Counted from the stretch's first letter, positions 1-6,551 are shown. The stretch is 9,150 bases of DNA from Nanobdellota archaeon (GCA_023144115.1 JAGLGH010000167.1:1-9150), one strand, 5' to 3'. Made by a program: numbers and translations. Notes: a model not told the origin generated them from the letters alone.

Positions 1-2
1 GC

Positions 3-401
3 TTGTAGAATATGTCCAAAACAGGTTTCTTCAAGAGCATCTCTTAAATCTAATGTATCTCTCTCTTTTACATAATCCAAGAGAGCATCTTGATCTTGAG
101 GATTAAAAATACTTGATTTATACTTTGTACCTGCTGGTACAACTTCACTTGTCATTCTAATTAATGATTTGTAGATTCCTTGATTAGAAACTCTCATGAA
201 CTCAGCAACCCCTGCTTGATAAAGTGTATCTCCTAAATCCCTTAAATCAGGTATAAAACCGTTACTTGATCTATCTTCAGCATCAGAAATATATATTGTT
301 CCGATGGTATTTTTACAGGGTATTTCTATAACATACCTCTTACTATCTTTTCCAATAATGTATTGTCCATTTAATGATATAATTAAATCTATTAAGGTCA
401 T
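3..401 (-). CDS. Unrecognised protein, N-terminal part, cut by window edge
   Basis: An open frame of 133 codons starts at ATG (401) and runs without a stop off the left edge, so the C-terminus is missing. In-frame TGA and TAG codons lie just upstream, and ATG 401 is the only ATG between them and the body of the frame. There is no ribosome binding site, but a TATA-like AATATAAA (423-430) lies about 26 nt before the ATG, which fits a leaderless archaeal transcript. The protein starts MTLIDLIISLNGQYIIGKDS, is soluble with mixed charge, and has no signal peptide or membrane segment. It has an early beta-rich stretch (about residues 13-45) followed by helix-like segments. I do not recognise the family. 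It is divergent from the S16 protease gene at 582. Confidence 0.7.
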   Translation of the reverse strand, partial: MTLIDLIISLNGQYIIGKDSKRYVIEIPCKNTIGTIYISDAEDRSSNGFIPDLRDLGDTLYQAGVAEFMRVSNQGIYKSLIRMTSEVVPAGTKYKSSIFNPQDQDALLDYVKERDTLDLRDALEETCFGHILQ

Positions 402-422
402 AATGATGGAAATTCACTAAGA

Positions 423-430
423 TTTATATT
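423..430 (-). promoter_or_regulatory. Putative TATA box for the left-edge gene
   Basis: On the minus strand the sequence reads AATATAAA, preceded by a purine-rich run (GAAAAC) that could serve as a BRE. Its centre is about 26 nt from ATG 401, so transcription should begin at or next to the start codon. Inferred from archaeal promoter spacing. Confidence 0.5.
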
Positions 431-542
431 GTTTTCTGGATGAATGAACGTAATTAACGCCCAAACTTCTTAATGTTTTTACTGTATGGCTCTTGGAGTT
501 TGAGAGAGAATTCCCTAAATCCCAACATCAAACACAATCCCG

Positions 543-558
543 GCAAAAAGCTTATATA
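543..558 (+). promoter_or_regulatory. BRE/TATA promoter of the S16 protease gene
   Basis: GCAAAAAG followed directly by CTTATATA is a textbook archaeal BRE-TATA pair. The TATA centre (about 556) is 26 nt before ATG 582, and no Shine-Dalgarno sequence precedes that ATG, so the mRNA is probably leaderless. This also supports the chosen start codon. Confidence 0.65.
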
Positions 559-581
559 CATTCAGACAATCCATAATCATC

Positions 582-2540
582 ATGAGAAAAGCAATATTTC
601 TATGCAGCATTATTATCATAATATTAATTCTTATGCCAATATGCTTAGCAAAGCATGGGAACCTTAAGCTGCTTGCAGTCCAACATGAAAATGGAAACTT
701 GTCTGGAAGCATAGCAGATCTTCATCTTGAGCTGAGTCCTGGCAGAGGGAGGGTTTTTGTGGATACATTTCCTCTGGCAAAGCTGGATACGCAGGTTTCA
801 ACAAGACTTGCAAAAGAGGTTGCCTGCAGTTATCTTGATATAAATTGCGATTCTTTTGATTTTTTTTATACAATCAGGGCTCAGTCTCCTATAATTGCAG
901 GACCAAGTGCAGGAGCAGCTATAACAATCCTTACAATAAGCCTATTAGGCAATATTGACATATCAGAGGAAGTTACAGTCACTGGCACAATAAATTCAGG
1001 AGGAATAATTGGACCAGTAGGAGGGATAAAGGAGAAGATAATGGCAGCTAGTGAGGATGGCCTCACAAAAGTGCTTATACCAATGGGAGAAAGGTACATA
1101 ACCCAAGAGGAGAATCTTATCAGCAATATCACTAGAATTGCTGAAGAATATAGTGAAGAAAATATAAATGCAAGTGATGAGAATATAACTGGGAATGAGG
1201 ATATAATTGGGAATGATGGGAATGTAACTGCAAGTGATGGGAATATAGAGGAAAGTGAGGATATAACTGAAAGTGATGAAAATATAACTGAAACTGAAGA
1301 AGACATATTACTTGAAGAGATAGATCTTGTTGAGTTCGGCAGAACTTTGGGCATTGAAGTAAAGGAGATTTCTGATATTGAAGACACACTGTATGAATTT
1401 ACAGGACAGCAATATGAAAAATATAACCAAAGCATAAAGATAGATGCACAATATAAGCAAGTGATGAGCAAGCTGGCATTAGAACTCTGCAAGAGAAGCG
1501 ATTCCCTGCAGGAAGAGGCATTAAGCCTACAGACAGAGATTGATGATCTTGACGAAAAATACCAGATATTGTATCAGGTATTTATCAATCTAACCAAAAA
1601 AAGCAAGGAGGCTTTTGAAGAAGAACGATTCTATTCATCTGCAAGCTACTGCTTTGGCGCAAATGTGAAGATGGGAGAGATTGTACTGGCACTGCAAAAT
1701 GAATCTAATGAATTACTTAAAGAAAGAATAGAAAAGATTGAGAAAGATATTGAAGGATTCAAAAAACCTGAATACAAGACAATCACAGATCTTCAGGCAT
1801 ACATGGTTGTTGAGGAAAGGATGAATGAAGCAAAAAGGTTTCTTGAAAAAAGCAGGCAGAATCTGGCAATAGGGGAAACTGATAATGCCAGGTATAATCT
1901 CGCCTATGCAATAGAACGAAAATTCAGCTCTTATGCTTGGAGTGTTTTCATAACAGGCGAAGGCAAAACATTCAGGCTAAGCCAGGAAGACATATCTAAT
2001 TCATGCCAGAAGAAATTAAGCGAAGCTGAAGAGAGATACCAGTATGTCAACCTTTTCATGCCTGGTTATCTTGTGAATATAAGAAAGAGAATTGATGATG
2101 CATATTCAGATTTCAACAATGAGAATTATGAAGCCTGCCTTTTCAAGGCTGCTAAAGCAAAAGCTGAAGTTGATGTCATACTGAGCGTGTTCGGTGTTGA
2201 AAAGAAAAACATAGATAATCTAATTGAGAGGAAACTGGAGATTGTGCAAAAAAATATAGTAAAACAGGCTGAGAAAGGAATTTTTCCAATCATAGGGTTT
2301 AGCTATTATGAATACGCTAATGAACTCAAGGAGAGTGATCAGATCTCCACTCTGCTTTATAGTGAATATGCTCTGGAGATGAGCAATCTGGATATATATT
2401 TTCCTGAAAAACATACAATCACTTTTACAGACCAAGACAAGAGAGAGATGGGAATATTCTTAGTAGGAATTGGAGCAGGGATGCTAGTAGGAGTAATCAT
2501 GATGATTGTAGCAAAGAAGAAGAGGAAAAAAGTTAAATAA
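582..2540 (+). CDS. Membrane-anchored Lon-like (S16) serine protease, extracytoplasmic
   Basis: A 652-residue protein with a signal peptide (hydrophobic about 5-20, likely cleavage after A23), an S16 Lon-type protease domain (about 28-275), a long helical, coiled-coil-prone region (about 290-610), and a C-terminal membrane segment (about 624-643) ending in KKKRKKVK. Catalytic residues are visible: S109 in AGPSAGAA and K150 in GGIKEKIMAA, 41 residues apart (43 in E. coli Lon, S679/K722). There is no AAA+ ATPase domain, so it should cleave without ATP, outside the membrane. This matches the secreted archaeal protease group COG1750, once labelled family S18. Residues 196-242 form an acidic, degenerate repeat rich in N-x-S/T sequons, inserted just before the last strand/helix of the protease domain (DLVEFGRTLGIEVKEI). 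The start at 582 is backed by the TATA spacing. The substrate is unknown; the coiled-coil arm may select it (inference). Confidence 0.9.
   Translation: MRKAIFLCSIIIIILILMPICLAKHGNLKLLAVQHENGNLSGSIADLHLELSPGRGRVFVDTFPLAKLDTQVSTRLAKEVACSYLDINCDSFDFFYTIRAQSPIIAGPSAGAAITILTISLLGNIDISEEVTVTGTINSGGIIGPVGGIKEKIMAASEDGLTKVLIPMGERYITQEENLISNITRIAEEYSEENINASDENITGNEDIIGNDGNVTASDGNIEESEDITESDENITETEEDILLEEIDLVEFGRTLGIEVKEISDIEDTLYEFTGQQYEKYNQSIKIDAQYKQVMSKLALELCKRSDSLQEEALSLQTEIDDLDEKYQILYQVFINLTKKSKEAFEEERFYSSASYCFGANVKMGEIVLALQNESNELLKERIEKIEKDIEGFKKPEYKTITDLQAYMVVEERMNEAKRFLEKSRQNLAIGETDNARYNLAYAIERKFSSYAWSVFITGEGKTFRLSQEDISNSCQKKLSEAEERYQYVNLFMPGYLVNIRKRIDDAYSDFNNENYEACLFKAAKAKAEVDVILSVFGVEKKNIDNLIERKLEIVQKNIVKQAEKGIFPIIGFSYYEYANELKESDQISTLLYSEYALEMSNLDIYFPEKHTITFTDQDKREMGIFLVGIGAGMLVGVIMMIVAKKKRKKVK
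1170..1307 (+). repeat. Degenerate 18-21 nt tandem repeat inside the protease gene
   Basis: About seven imperfect copies of a 6-7 codon unit with consensus near ASDENIT run in frame: ASDENIT, GNEDIIG, NDGNVT, ASDGNIE, ESEDIT, ESDENIT, ETEEDIL. At DNA level the recurring core is GATGAGAATATAACT and variants. The encoded segment is strongly acidic and holds several N-x-S/T sequons. It sits between two conserved parts of the S16 domain, so it is probably an exposed loop that grew by slippage or unequal exchange. Confidence 0.75.
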
Positions 2541-2645
2541 AACAAACCCAAGGAAACAGCTCAGCAAGCTGAACTGTCCCCTCAGGAAAAAGAGGTGATT
2601 TTGATGCCCTTTTATAAAAAAAAGGTTAAAAATCCCTGCAGATAG
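2541..2645 (+). other. In-frame continuation after the protease stop codon (34 codons)
   Basis: Directly after TAA 2538-2540 the same frame stays open for 34 codons up to TAG 2643-2645. It reads as a plausible hydrophilic cytoplasmic tail, beginning NKPKETAQQAELSPQEKE. The annotated protein already ends in a basic stop-transfer stretch (KKKRKKVK) after its last membrane segment, so a tail here would be cytoplasmic. It may be the decayed end of a once longer gene, a readthrough extension, or chance. Confidence 0.35.
2585..2624 (+). repeat. Direct repeat copy 1: AAAAGAGGTGAT...TGCCC-TTTT-AAAAAGG
   Basis: The copy holds AAAAGAGGTGAT, then ATGCCC and a CCTTTTAT/AAAAAAAAGG near-palindrome. The GAGGTGAT is a perfect archaeal SD sequence and is followed 5 nt later by ATG of a 13-codon ORF (MPFYKKKVKNPCR). 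A second, diverged copy follows at 2671-2713. Confidence 0.5.
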
Positions 2646-2670
2646 CAGGAAAACTGCCATCTGCATAGGG
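2634..2670. other. Stem-loop, 14 bp in three helices with GAAAA loop
   Basis: CCCT (2634-2637) pairs with AGGG (2667-2670), GCAGAT (2638-2643) with ATCTGC (2659-2664), and GCAG (2645-2648) with CTGC (2654-2657). There is one A/C mismatch, a 2-nt bulge (2665-2666), and a GAAAA loop (2649-2653). It lies between the two copies of the SD-like module. It may act as an mRNA 3' end or processing structure for the protease transcript; no T-tract follows directly. Confidence 0.55.
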
Positions 2671-2713
2671 AAAAGAGGTGATAGATTGTGAGTATGCCCC
2701 CTTTTTAAAAAAG
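2671..2713 (+). repeat. Direct repeat copy 2 of the SD-like module
   Basis: This copy reads GAAAAGAGGTGAT, then TATGCCCCC and a TTTTTAAAAAAGG near-palindrome. It shares order and most bases with the copy at 2585-2624. The start codons behind its SD (GTG 2688 or the ATG six bases later) give only a few codons before TAA, so no gene is expressed from it as it stands. Confidence 0.45.
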
Positions 2714-2871
2714 GACATAGAATGCCCTAATTTGTTATTACTCTGGAATAGTGTGGACCTATTTAAATGTTTCTATTTTGATAGTATTTAAGAGTAGTTA
2801 CACTAAACTGGTTTTTATATATATGTTGTAAATTGAACAATTAATAATACATAAGGCTATTTCATTATAAC

Positions 2872-4770
2872 TCAATCTGATGAGAATCTTGGATTTTTAG
2901 TTAATGAAAATATTTCTATTTTACATTCATCTGTTCTACATTTATCTATAACCTGCTTAGCAATCTTGGTTTCAATTATTTTTAATCTTAATATTTTACT
3001 GATATCACTTTCAGAAAGATCTTTTTTATTATATTCATCTTTAATCTTGTTAATAATATAACTATTTTGCATTTCAAAATAGAATTCACCCATTTCATAC
3101 ATTGTATTGTAAATATCAAGATGATTGAATACATTGACATTCGCCTGATTAAATAATGGGCTATATTTCCCCGGATAAAGATTAAATGGATCCCACATCC
3201 TAAAAAGATATTCATTTTTATCTTTATCTATTGTCTTTGGCAGTTGCAGATAAACCTGCTCAATATTATTTTGAAGATTTTGCATGTGTTCTGCAACAGT
3301 TTGTGTCCCATCATAAAAAGAGGAATTATTTATCTTATTTGATTTAATCCATTTATATTCTTCAAGAGTGATTTTAATTGAATCGTGAATATAATAGATA
3401 TCAAAATTTGACATAACAAAAACCCATAGATTATTAGCAAGATCCAAATAAACCCTCCCACTATGAAAATAAGATAATTTTTGTTGCCAATTCAGTGGCA
3501 TTTCTGTATGCCTATCAATAATTTGTTTGTAAATGTAGTAAAATTCCGCATTTAGTTCCTTGCCTATTCTTGTATCTCTCAACTCTTGATCTTCAAATTC
3601 AAAGACATTGTGCATTATGGCTTCTTCAAATGATTCTTGAGGGAGAATAAAAATGGTTTTTTCTGGAACCTCAGCAATTATGAGCTTACCTCTACCTTCC
3701 CAATCATAAGAGCCTTTTAAAGAGACCTGGTCTTCCAATCTCGTCTCAGGATTAAAAGACTTATTCTTACAGTTTAGATTAATATCGCAGTCGTAAAATA
3801 TCATACCAACATCTTCAAACTCCCATTTTGAATGTATGAACCGCCCATCTATTACTAAAAATATAGATATTCTTAAATTATCATATTCCTGCAATTTAGC
3901 CAATTCCAAATATCTGCTACTTGATTCATAAATGGTTTTTGTTTCTAACTCTGTATCAGATATCCCTGAATAAGCTTTATCTACATAAATTACACCAATA
4001 ATGGCTATAGTAACCAAGCTTATCAATAAAAAAAGAACATATATTATTAAGGTTGTTTTAATTACTGATTTATTTATGTTCTCTCCTTTCTTTCCAAAGC
4101 ATTTTTTAAGCAAACCAATTAATATTAATTGGTATGACAGGATAAATATAAGGATTATCGGGCTTAATATGAGATTCAATGTTAATGCAGATATTGTTCC
4201 AATTAATGGAAAAACTCCATAAGCTATAATTAAATATGAAACAAAAGCAAGAGTAATTGCAAAAATTATACTCATCAAGAATGTTAAAAACAATGATTCT
4301 AAGCTATATTTTTGTTTTGATTTAAAATAATATATTAATGTATGAATTAAAACCAGAGATACTATAATTGGTATCCATAATGCATTAATATGAAAAAATG
4401 ATACTGCCATACAAAAAATTAAGATTAAATAAAGAACAAATCTGTCTTTGTATTTCTTATATGTCAAATTTATAATATAAGCAAAAGCCACAAGAATAAT
4501 TAAAAAATAAATCCCTTCTTTAAAGGTATCAAATGAATAGGACAAAAAAATAAATGAAGCTAAAAACAAGATTATTATTGGAAGTGAAATTGATTTAATA
4601 TAATTAATCAAAGAAAAACCATTGATTTTTGTTTCAGAAGATAATTTTACAGCTTCATCAACATCCTTCTTTAAGTATCCTTGTTTAAGGAGATATTCTC
4701 TTAATTGCCGCTCAGAATAACCTTGCGCTTCTTCACTTTTAATCCAATCAACTAATTGCTTGTTTACCAT
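2872..4770 (-). CDS. Multi-pass membrane protein with large C-terminal domain, unknown function
   Basis: A 632-residue protein in three parts. Residues 1-43 form a short helical module (WIKSEEAQGYSERQLREYLL, then GYLKKDVDEA) resembling the small UBA/CUE-like N-terminal modules seen on many archaeal membrane proteins (resemblance judged by eye). Residues 62-263 contain about eight hydrophobic segments (roughly 62-80, 86-102, 111-128, 131-149, 158-183, 186-200, 202-221, 240-263). Residues 264-632 are a large polar domain rich in aromatic and charged residues, with C328/C334 and C611/C616 as possible disulfide pairs; given the segment count its side of the membrane is uncertain. I recognise no catalytic motif. 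AGAGGT lies 5 nt before ATG 4770, and the upstream small gene ends 18 nt away, so the two are probably co-transcribed. The gene is poorer in GC than its neighbours: bases 4261-4320 hold 12 G/C of 60, against 26 of 60 at 7261-7320 in the hydrolase gene. Confidence 0.8.
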   Translation of the reverse strand: MVNKQLVDWIKSEEAQGYSERQLREYLLKQGYLKKDVDEAVKLSSETKINGFSLINYIKSISLPIIILFLASFIFLSYSFDTFKEGIYFLIILVAFAYIINLTYKKYKDRFVLYLILIFCMAVSFFHINALWIPIIVSLVLIHTLIYYFKSKQKYSLESLFLTFLMSIIFAITLAFVSYLIIAYGVFPLIGTISALTLNLILSPIILIFILSYQLILIGLLKKCFGKKGENINKSVIKTTLIIYVLFLLISLVTIAIIGVIYVDKAYSGISDTELETKTIYESSSRYLELAKLQEYDNLRISIFLVIDGRFIHSKWEFEDVGMIFYDCDINLNCKNKSFNPETRLEDQVSLKGSYDWEGRGKLIIAEVPEKTIFILPQESFEEAIMHNVFEFEDQELRDTRIGKELNAEFYYIYKQIIDRHTEMPLNWQQKLSYFHSGRVYLDLANNLWVFVMSNFDIYYIHDSIKITLEEYKWIKSNKINNSSFYDGTQTVAEHMQNLQNNIEQVYLQLPKTIDKDKNEYLFRMWDPFNLYPGKYSPLFNQANVNVFNHLDIYNTMYEMGEFYFEMQNSYIINKIKDEYNKKDLSESDISKILRLKIIETKIAKQVIDKCRTDECKIEIFSLTKNPRFSSD

Positions 4771-4788
4771 TGAAACCTCTTTTTTAAA

Positions 4789-4962
4789 CTAAAAAAAGTT
4801 TATACCCGAAAATGCCTTAAATATAATATATAGTACTACTGCTACTCCAAGGATGGCAAGAATTATAACAATAAGTCCGCCATAAGGATTTATTTTTATC
4901 CATTTCTTAATATGATAGATATAGGAATTAATAAATCTTTCTAATTTGATTTTATATTGCAA
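4789..4962 (-). CDS. Small single-pass membrane protein (57 aa), TTG start
   Basis: An open frame with a TTG start at 4962, directly after an in-frame TAA (4963-4965), ends at TAG 4789-4791. It has no ATG. The product has a basic, amphipathic N-terminal part (QYKIKLERFINSYIYHIKKW), then NPYGG and a clean membrane segment (about residues 30-48, LIVIILAILGVAVVLYIIF), then a short tail FKAFSGINFF. The sharp hydrophobic block and the 18-nt gap to the ATG of the 632-residue membrane protein make this a credible first gene of a two-gene operon. The positive N-terminal side suggests N-in, C-out by the positive-inside rule. No family is recognised. The start could differ, because TTG is the only usual start codon available in the frame's 5' part. 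Confidence 0.6.
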   Translation of the reverse strand: MQYKIKLERFINSYIYHIKKWIKINPYGGLIVIILAILGVAVVLYIIFKAFSGINFF

Positions 4963-4979
4963 TTACCGGAAAAATTTCG

Positions 4980-4988
4980 GATTATAAC
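4980..4988 (-). promoter_or_regulatory. Possible TATA box for the 4962-2872 operon
   Basis: The minus strand reads GTTATAATC with its centre about 22 nt before TTG 4962. A second candidate, TTTTATAAG (4997-5005), is shared with the divergent nuclease promoter and would place the start about 10 nt before the TTG. The choice between them cannot be made from sequence alone. Confidence 0.3.
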
Positions 4989-4996
4989 AGGTAAAA

Positions 4997-5005
4997 CTTA
5001 TAAAA
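4997..5005 (+). promoter_or_regulatory. TATA box of the secreted nuclease gene
   Basis: CTTATAAAA follows a purine-rich GTAAAA (4991-4996). The centre is about 26 nt before ATG 5027 and there is no SD there, so a leaderless mRNA is predicted. This favours ATG 5027 over the internal ATG at 5075. Confidence 0.55.
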
Positions 5006-5026
5006 CCAGAACTAAGATTGTCATAA

Positions 5027-6049
5027 ATGCGCAACTCTAATAGAAGAAAGAATCTTAATAAAGAAGGTATAATAATGGGAATATTCATGGTAATATGCCT
5101 ATGCATTCTTGAGCAGGGGCTGGCTAGCCTGGATAATCAGGAGAATCAGGTATATGGAAGCAGCCAAAGACCAATAATCTATTTCTGCCCTCAAGACAAT
5201 TGCAGCTATCATCTTGCTTCACTCATAGCTGAGGCAAACAATTCAGTTCACTGTGCATTCTTTGATATCAAATTAAGAGAAGTGCTGGGCAGCCTTGCAG
5301 ATAAATCAAAAAATGCAGATGTAAAGCTTGTGATTGATAATGAAAACAAGAGAGGACTGGTTGCAGGAAATGTTTTATATGACACATCTGCACAGTTAAG
5401 TCACAACAAATTCTGCGTGATTGACAGAAAGATTGTCTGGACAGGATCATTTAATCCTACTGAAAGGGGCAATACAAAAAATAATAACAATGCAGTTGTC
5501 ATCTATTCGGCGCAGCTTGCAGAAAATTATGAGAAAGAGTTCTCAGAGCTGTGGAAAGGCGATTTTGGGAAAGGTGAGAAGACAAAAATAAAAATGATAA
5601 ATATTAGCGGGATGATTATGGAGAATTATTTCTGTCCAGAAGATAACTGCGCTGCAAAAGTAATCAATGAGATTAGAAAGGCGAAAGAAAGCGTATATTT
5701 TATGACATTCTCATTTACGCATGAGGGTGTGGCAGATGCTCTCCTTTTTCTTGATAAGGATATAGAGATTAAAGGCATATTTGAGAAATCACAAGGAGGG
5801 AGCAAATATTCGCAATTCAGAAGGCTTCAAGAATTCGGATTAGATGTGATAAAAGACTCAAATCCATATAACATGCATCATAAAGTGTTTATTATAGACA
5901 ATAGAACTGTAATCACTGGAAGTTTCAATCCTACTAAAAATGGTGATTTGAGAAATGATGAGAATATGATTATAATACATGATAAAGAGATTGCTGAAAA
6001 ATTTCTGAAGGAATTCAATCAGTTGACTACTTACGCTTCAACTTACTGA
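5027..6049 (+). CDS. Secreted phospholipase D-family (double HKD) nuclease-like protein
   Basis: A 340-residue protein with a basic N-terminus and hydrophobic segment (about 15-31), so secreted or N-terminally anchored. It is an internal duplication: each half opens with YFCPxDNC (residues 52-59 and 201-208) followed by a helix, and ends with an HKD motif. Motif 1 is H126-N-K128-x4-D133, then GSFNPTERG; motif 2 is H284-x-K286-x4-D291, then GSFNPTKNG. The two HKD motifs form one active site in this superfamily, which includes the Nuc endonuclease and cardiolipin synthases; the GSFNxT...N context is closest to Nuc-type nucleases. The conserved Glu that follows is present in the second half (NDENMII, E312) but is Asn in the first (NNNNAVV, N154). 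The CPxDNC cysteines may form disulfides outside the cell. The likely role is hydrolysis of external nucleic acid, or of lipid (less likely). ATG 5075 (M17) is an alternative start. Confidence 0.85.
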   Translation: MRNSNRRKNLNKEGIIMGIFMVICLCILEQGLASLDNQENQVYGSSQRPIIYFCPQDNCSYHLASLIAEANNSVHCAFFDIKLREVLGSLADKSKNADVKLVIDNENKRGLVAGNVLYDTSAQLSHNKFCVIDRKIVWTGSFNPTERGNTKNNNNAVVIYSAQLAENYEKEFSELWKGDFGKGEKTKIKMINISGMIMENYFCPEDNCAAKVINEIRKAKESVYFMTFSFTHEGVADALLFLDKDIEIKGIFEKSQGGSKYSQFRRLQEFGLDVIKDSNPYNMHHKVFIIDNRTVITGSFNPTKNGDLRNDENMIIIHDKEIAEKFLKEFNQLTTYASTY

Positions 6050-6449
6050 CAAGATGCTCCTTCATTTCTTTTTCTGTTTCCAACTCTGCAGCAACTTCCC
6101 TCTGCAGATAATATTCTATAAGGACAGCTTTGACTACAAGGAATAGTGAAATAAATATGGCAATTATCCTAAATGCATTCCTGGGATCCCTGCTTTTGCC
6201 CATAATAGAGCCTATGAGCAGCAAGAGCAATAGGAAAAGCATTGCGTGTGTCTGAACATCCTTAGTGAAGACAGAAAAATCTTTTCTTGCAATTGATTCA
6301 AAGAGGTGGCTGTAGAAATAAAAAAAGATGAATGCAATAGCAACAATTGCCATCACTCCGACCATATCACTGAGATAATACCTGAATAGAAAGGAGATAA
6401 GAATAATTAATCCTACAATACTCACCATATTTTGTGATATTTTGAACAT
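6027..6449 (-). CDS. Four-TM membrane protein with charged C-terminal tail, unknown function
   Basis: A 140-residue protein with hydrophobic segments at about 8-25, 29-47, 68-83 and 92-111, and a charged helix at 117-140 (EVAAELETEKEMKEHLVSKL) ending KRK. Even segment number and the basic tail suggest both ends inside the cell. AGAGG (6456-6460) lies 6 nt before ATG 6449, and TTTATTAA (6485-6492) is a possible TATA box giving a leader of about 14 nt. Its last codons overlap the end of the nuclease gene by 23 bp, tail to tail. I do not recognise a family. Confidence 0.75.
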   Translation of the reverse strand: MFKISQNMVSIVGLIILISFLFRYYLSDMVGVMAIVAIAFIFFYFYSHLFESIARKDFSVFTKDVQTHAMLFLLLLLLIGSIMGKSRDPRNAFRIIAIFISLFLVVKAVLIEYYLQREVAAELETEKEMKEHLVSKLKRK

Positions 6450-6507
6450 ATTTTGCCTCTTTTTGTAGATTTAAAATCAATGCCTTAATAAATTTTGTTA
6501 TTTTGGA

Positions 6508-6526
6508 TTTGATTTTTCAAATCAAA
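6508..6526. promoter_or_regulatory. Perfect palindrome TTTGATTT-TTC-AAATCAAA between divergent genes
   Basis: An 8-bp inverted repeat with a 3-bp spacer sits in the 176-bp region between the membrane protein gene (6449-) and the hydrolase gene (6626+). It is upstream of both TATA candidates (6485-6492 minus and 6552-6560 plus). It could be a binding site for a regulator of either gene. A sister palindrome with the same outer half-site TTTGAT is at 8621-8645. Confidence 0.4.
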
Positions 6527-6551
6527 CAAACAATAAACAAGATTTCCAAAA

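Larger units (their letters stand above)
2541..2871. other. Non-coding gap between tail-to-tail genes
   Basis: This 331-base gap follows the protease gene and precedes the 3' end of the minus-strand gene at 2872. It holds the in-frame tail, an imperfect palindrome at 2556-2577 (ACAGCTCAGC / GCTGAACTGT), the stem-loop 2634-2670, two copies of an SD-like module, and AT-rich DNA from about 2750 on with TATA-like stretches (2813-2824) but no gene behind them. I see no convincing complete ORF and no long T-tract terminator on either strand. Confidence 0.6.

Noticed and set aside
473..667. 64-codon plus-strand frame across the protease promoter and start
   Set aside because: It overlaps the promoter and the first codons of the protease gene in another frame and has no SD or properly placed TATA box.
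1170..1307. CRISPR-like or other array
   Set aside because: The units are adjacent, degenerate, multiples of three and in frame with the protease, so they are a coding repeat without spacers.
881..1492. 203-codon minus-strand frame inside the protease gene
   Set aside because: It is the antisense shadow of the repeat-rich protease gene; its composition is dominated by Ser/Ile/Phe runs that mirror the acidic repeat, and no start signal precedes it.
2811..2826. TATA-like TTTTTATATATATG as a plus-strand promoter
   Set aside because: No plus-strand gene follows, and such runs are expected by chance in DNA this rich in A and T.
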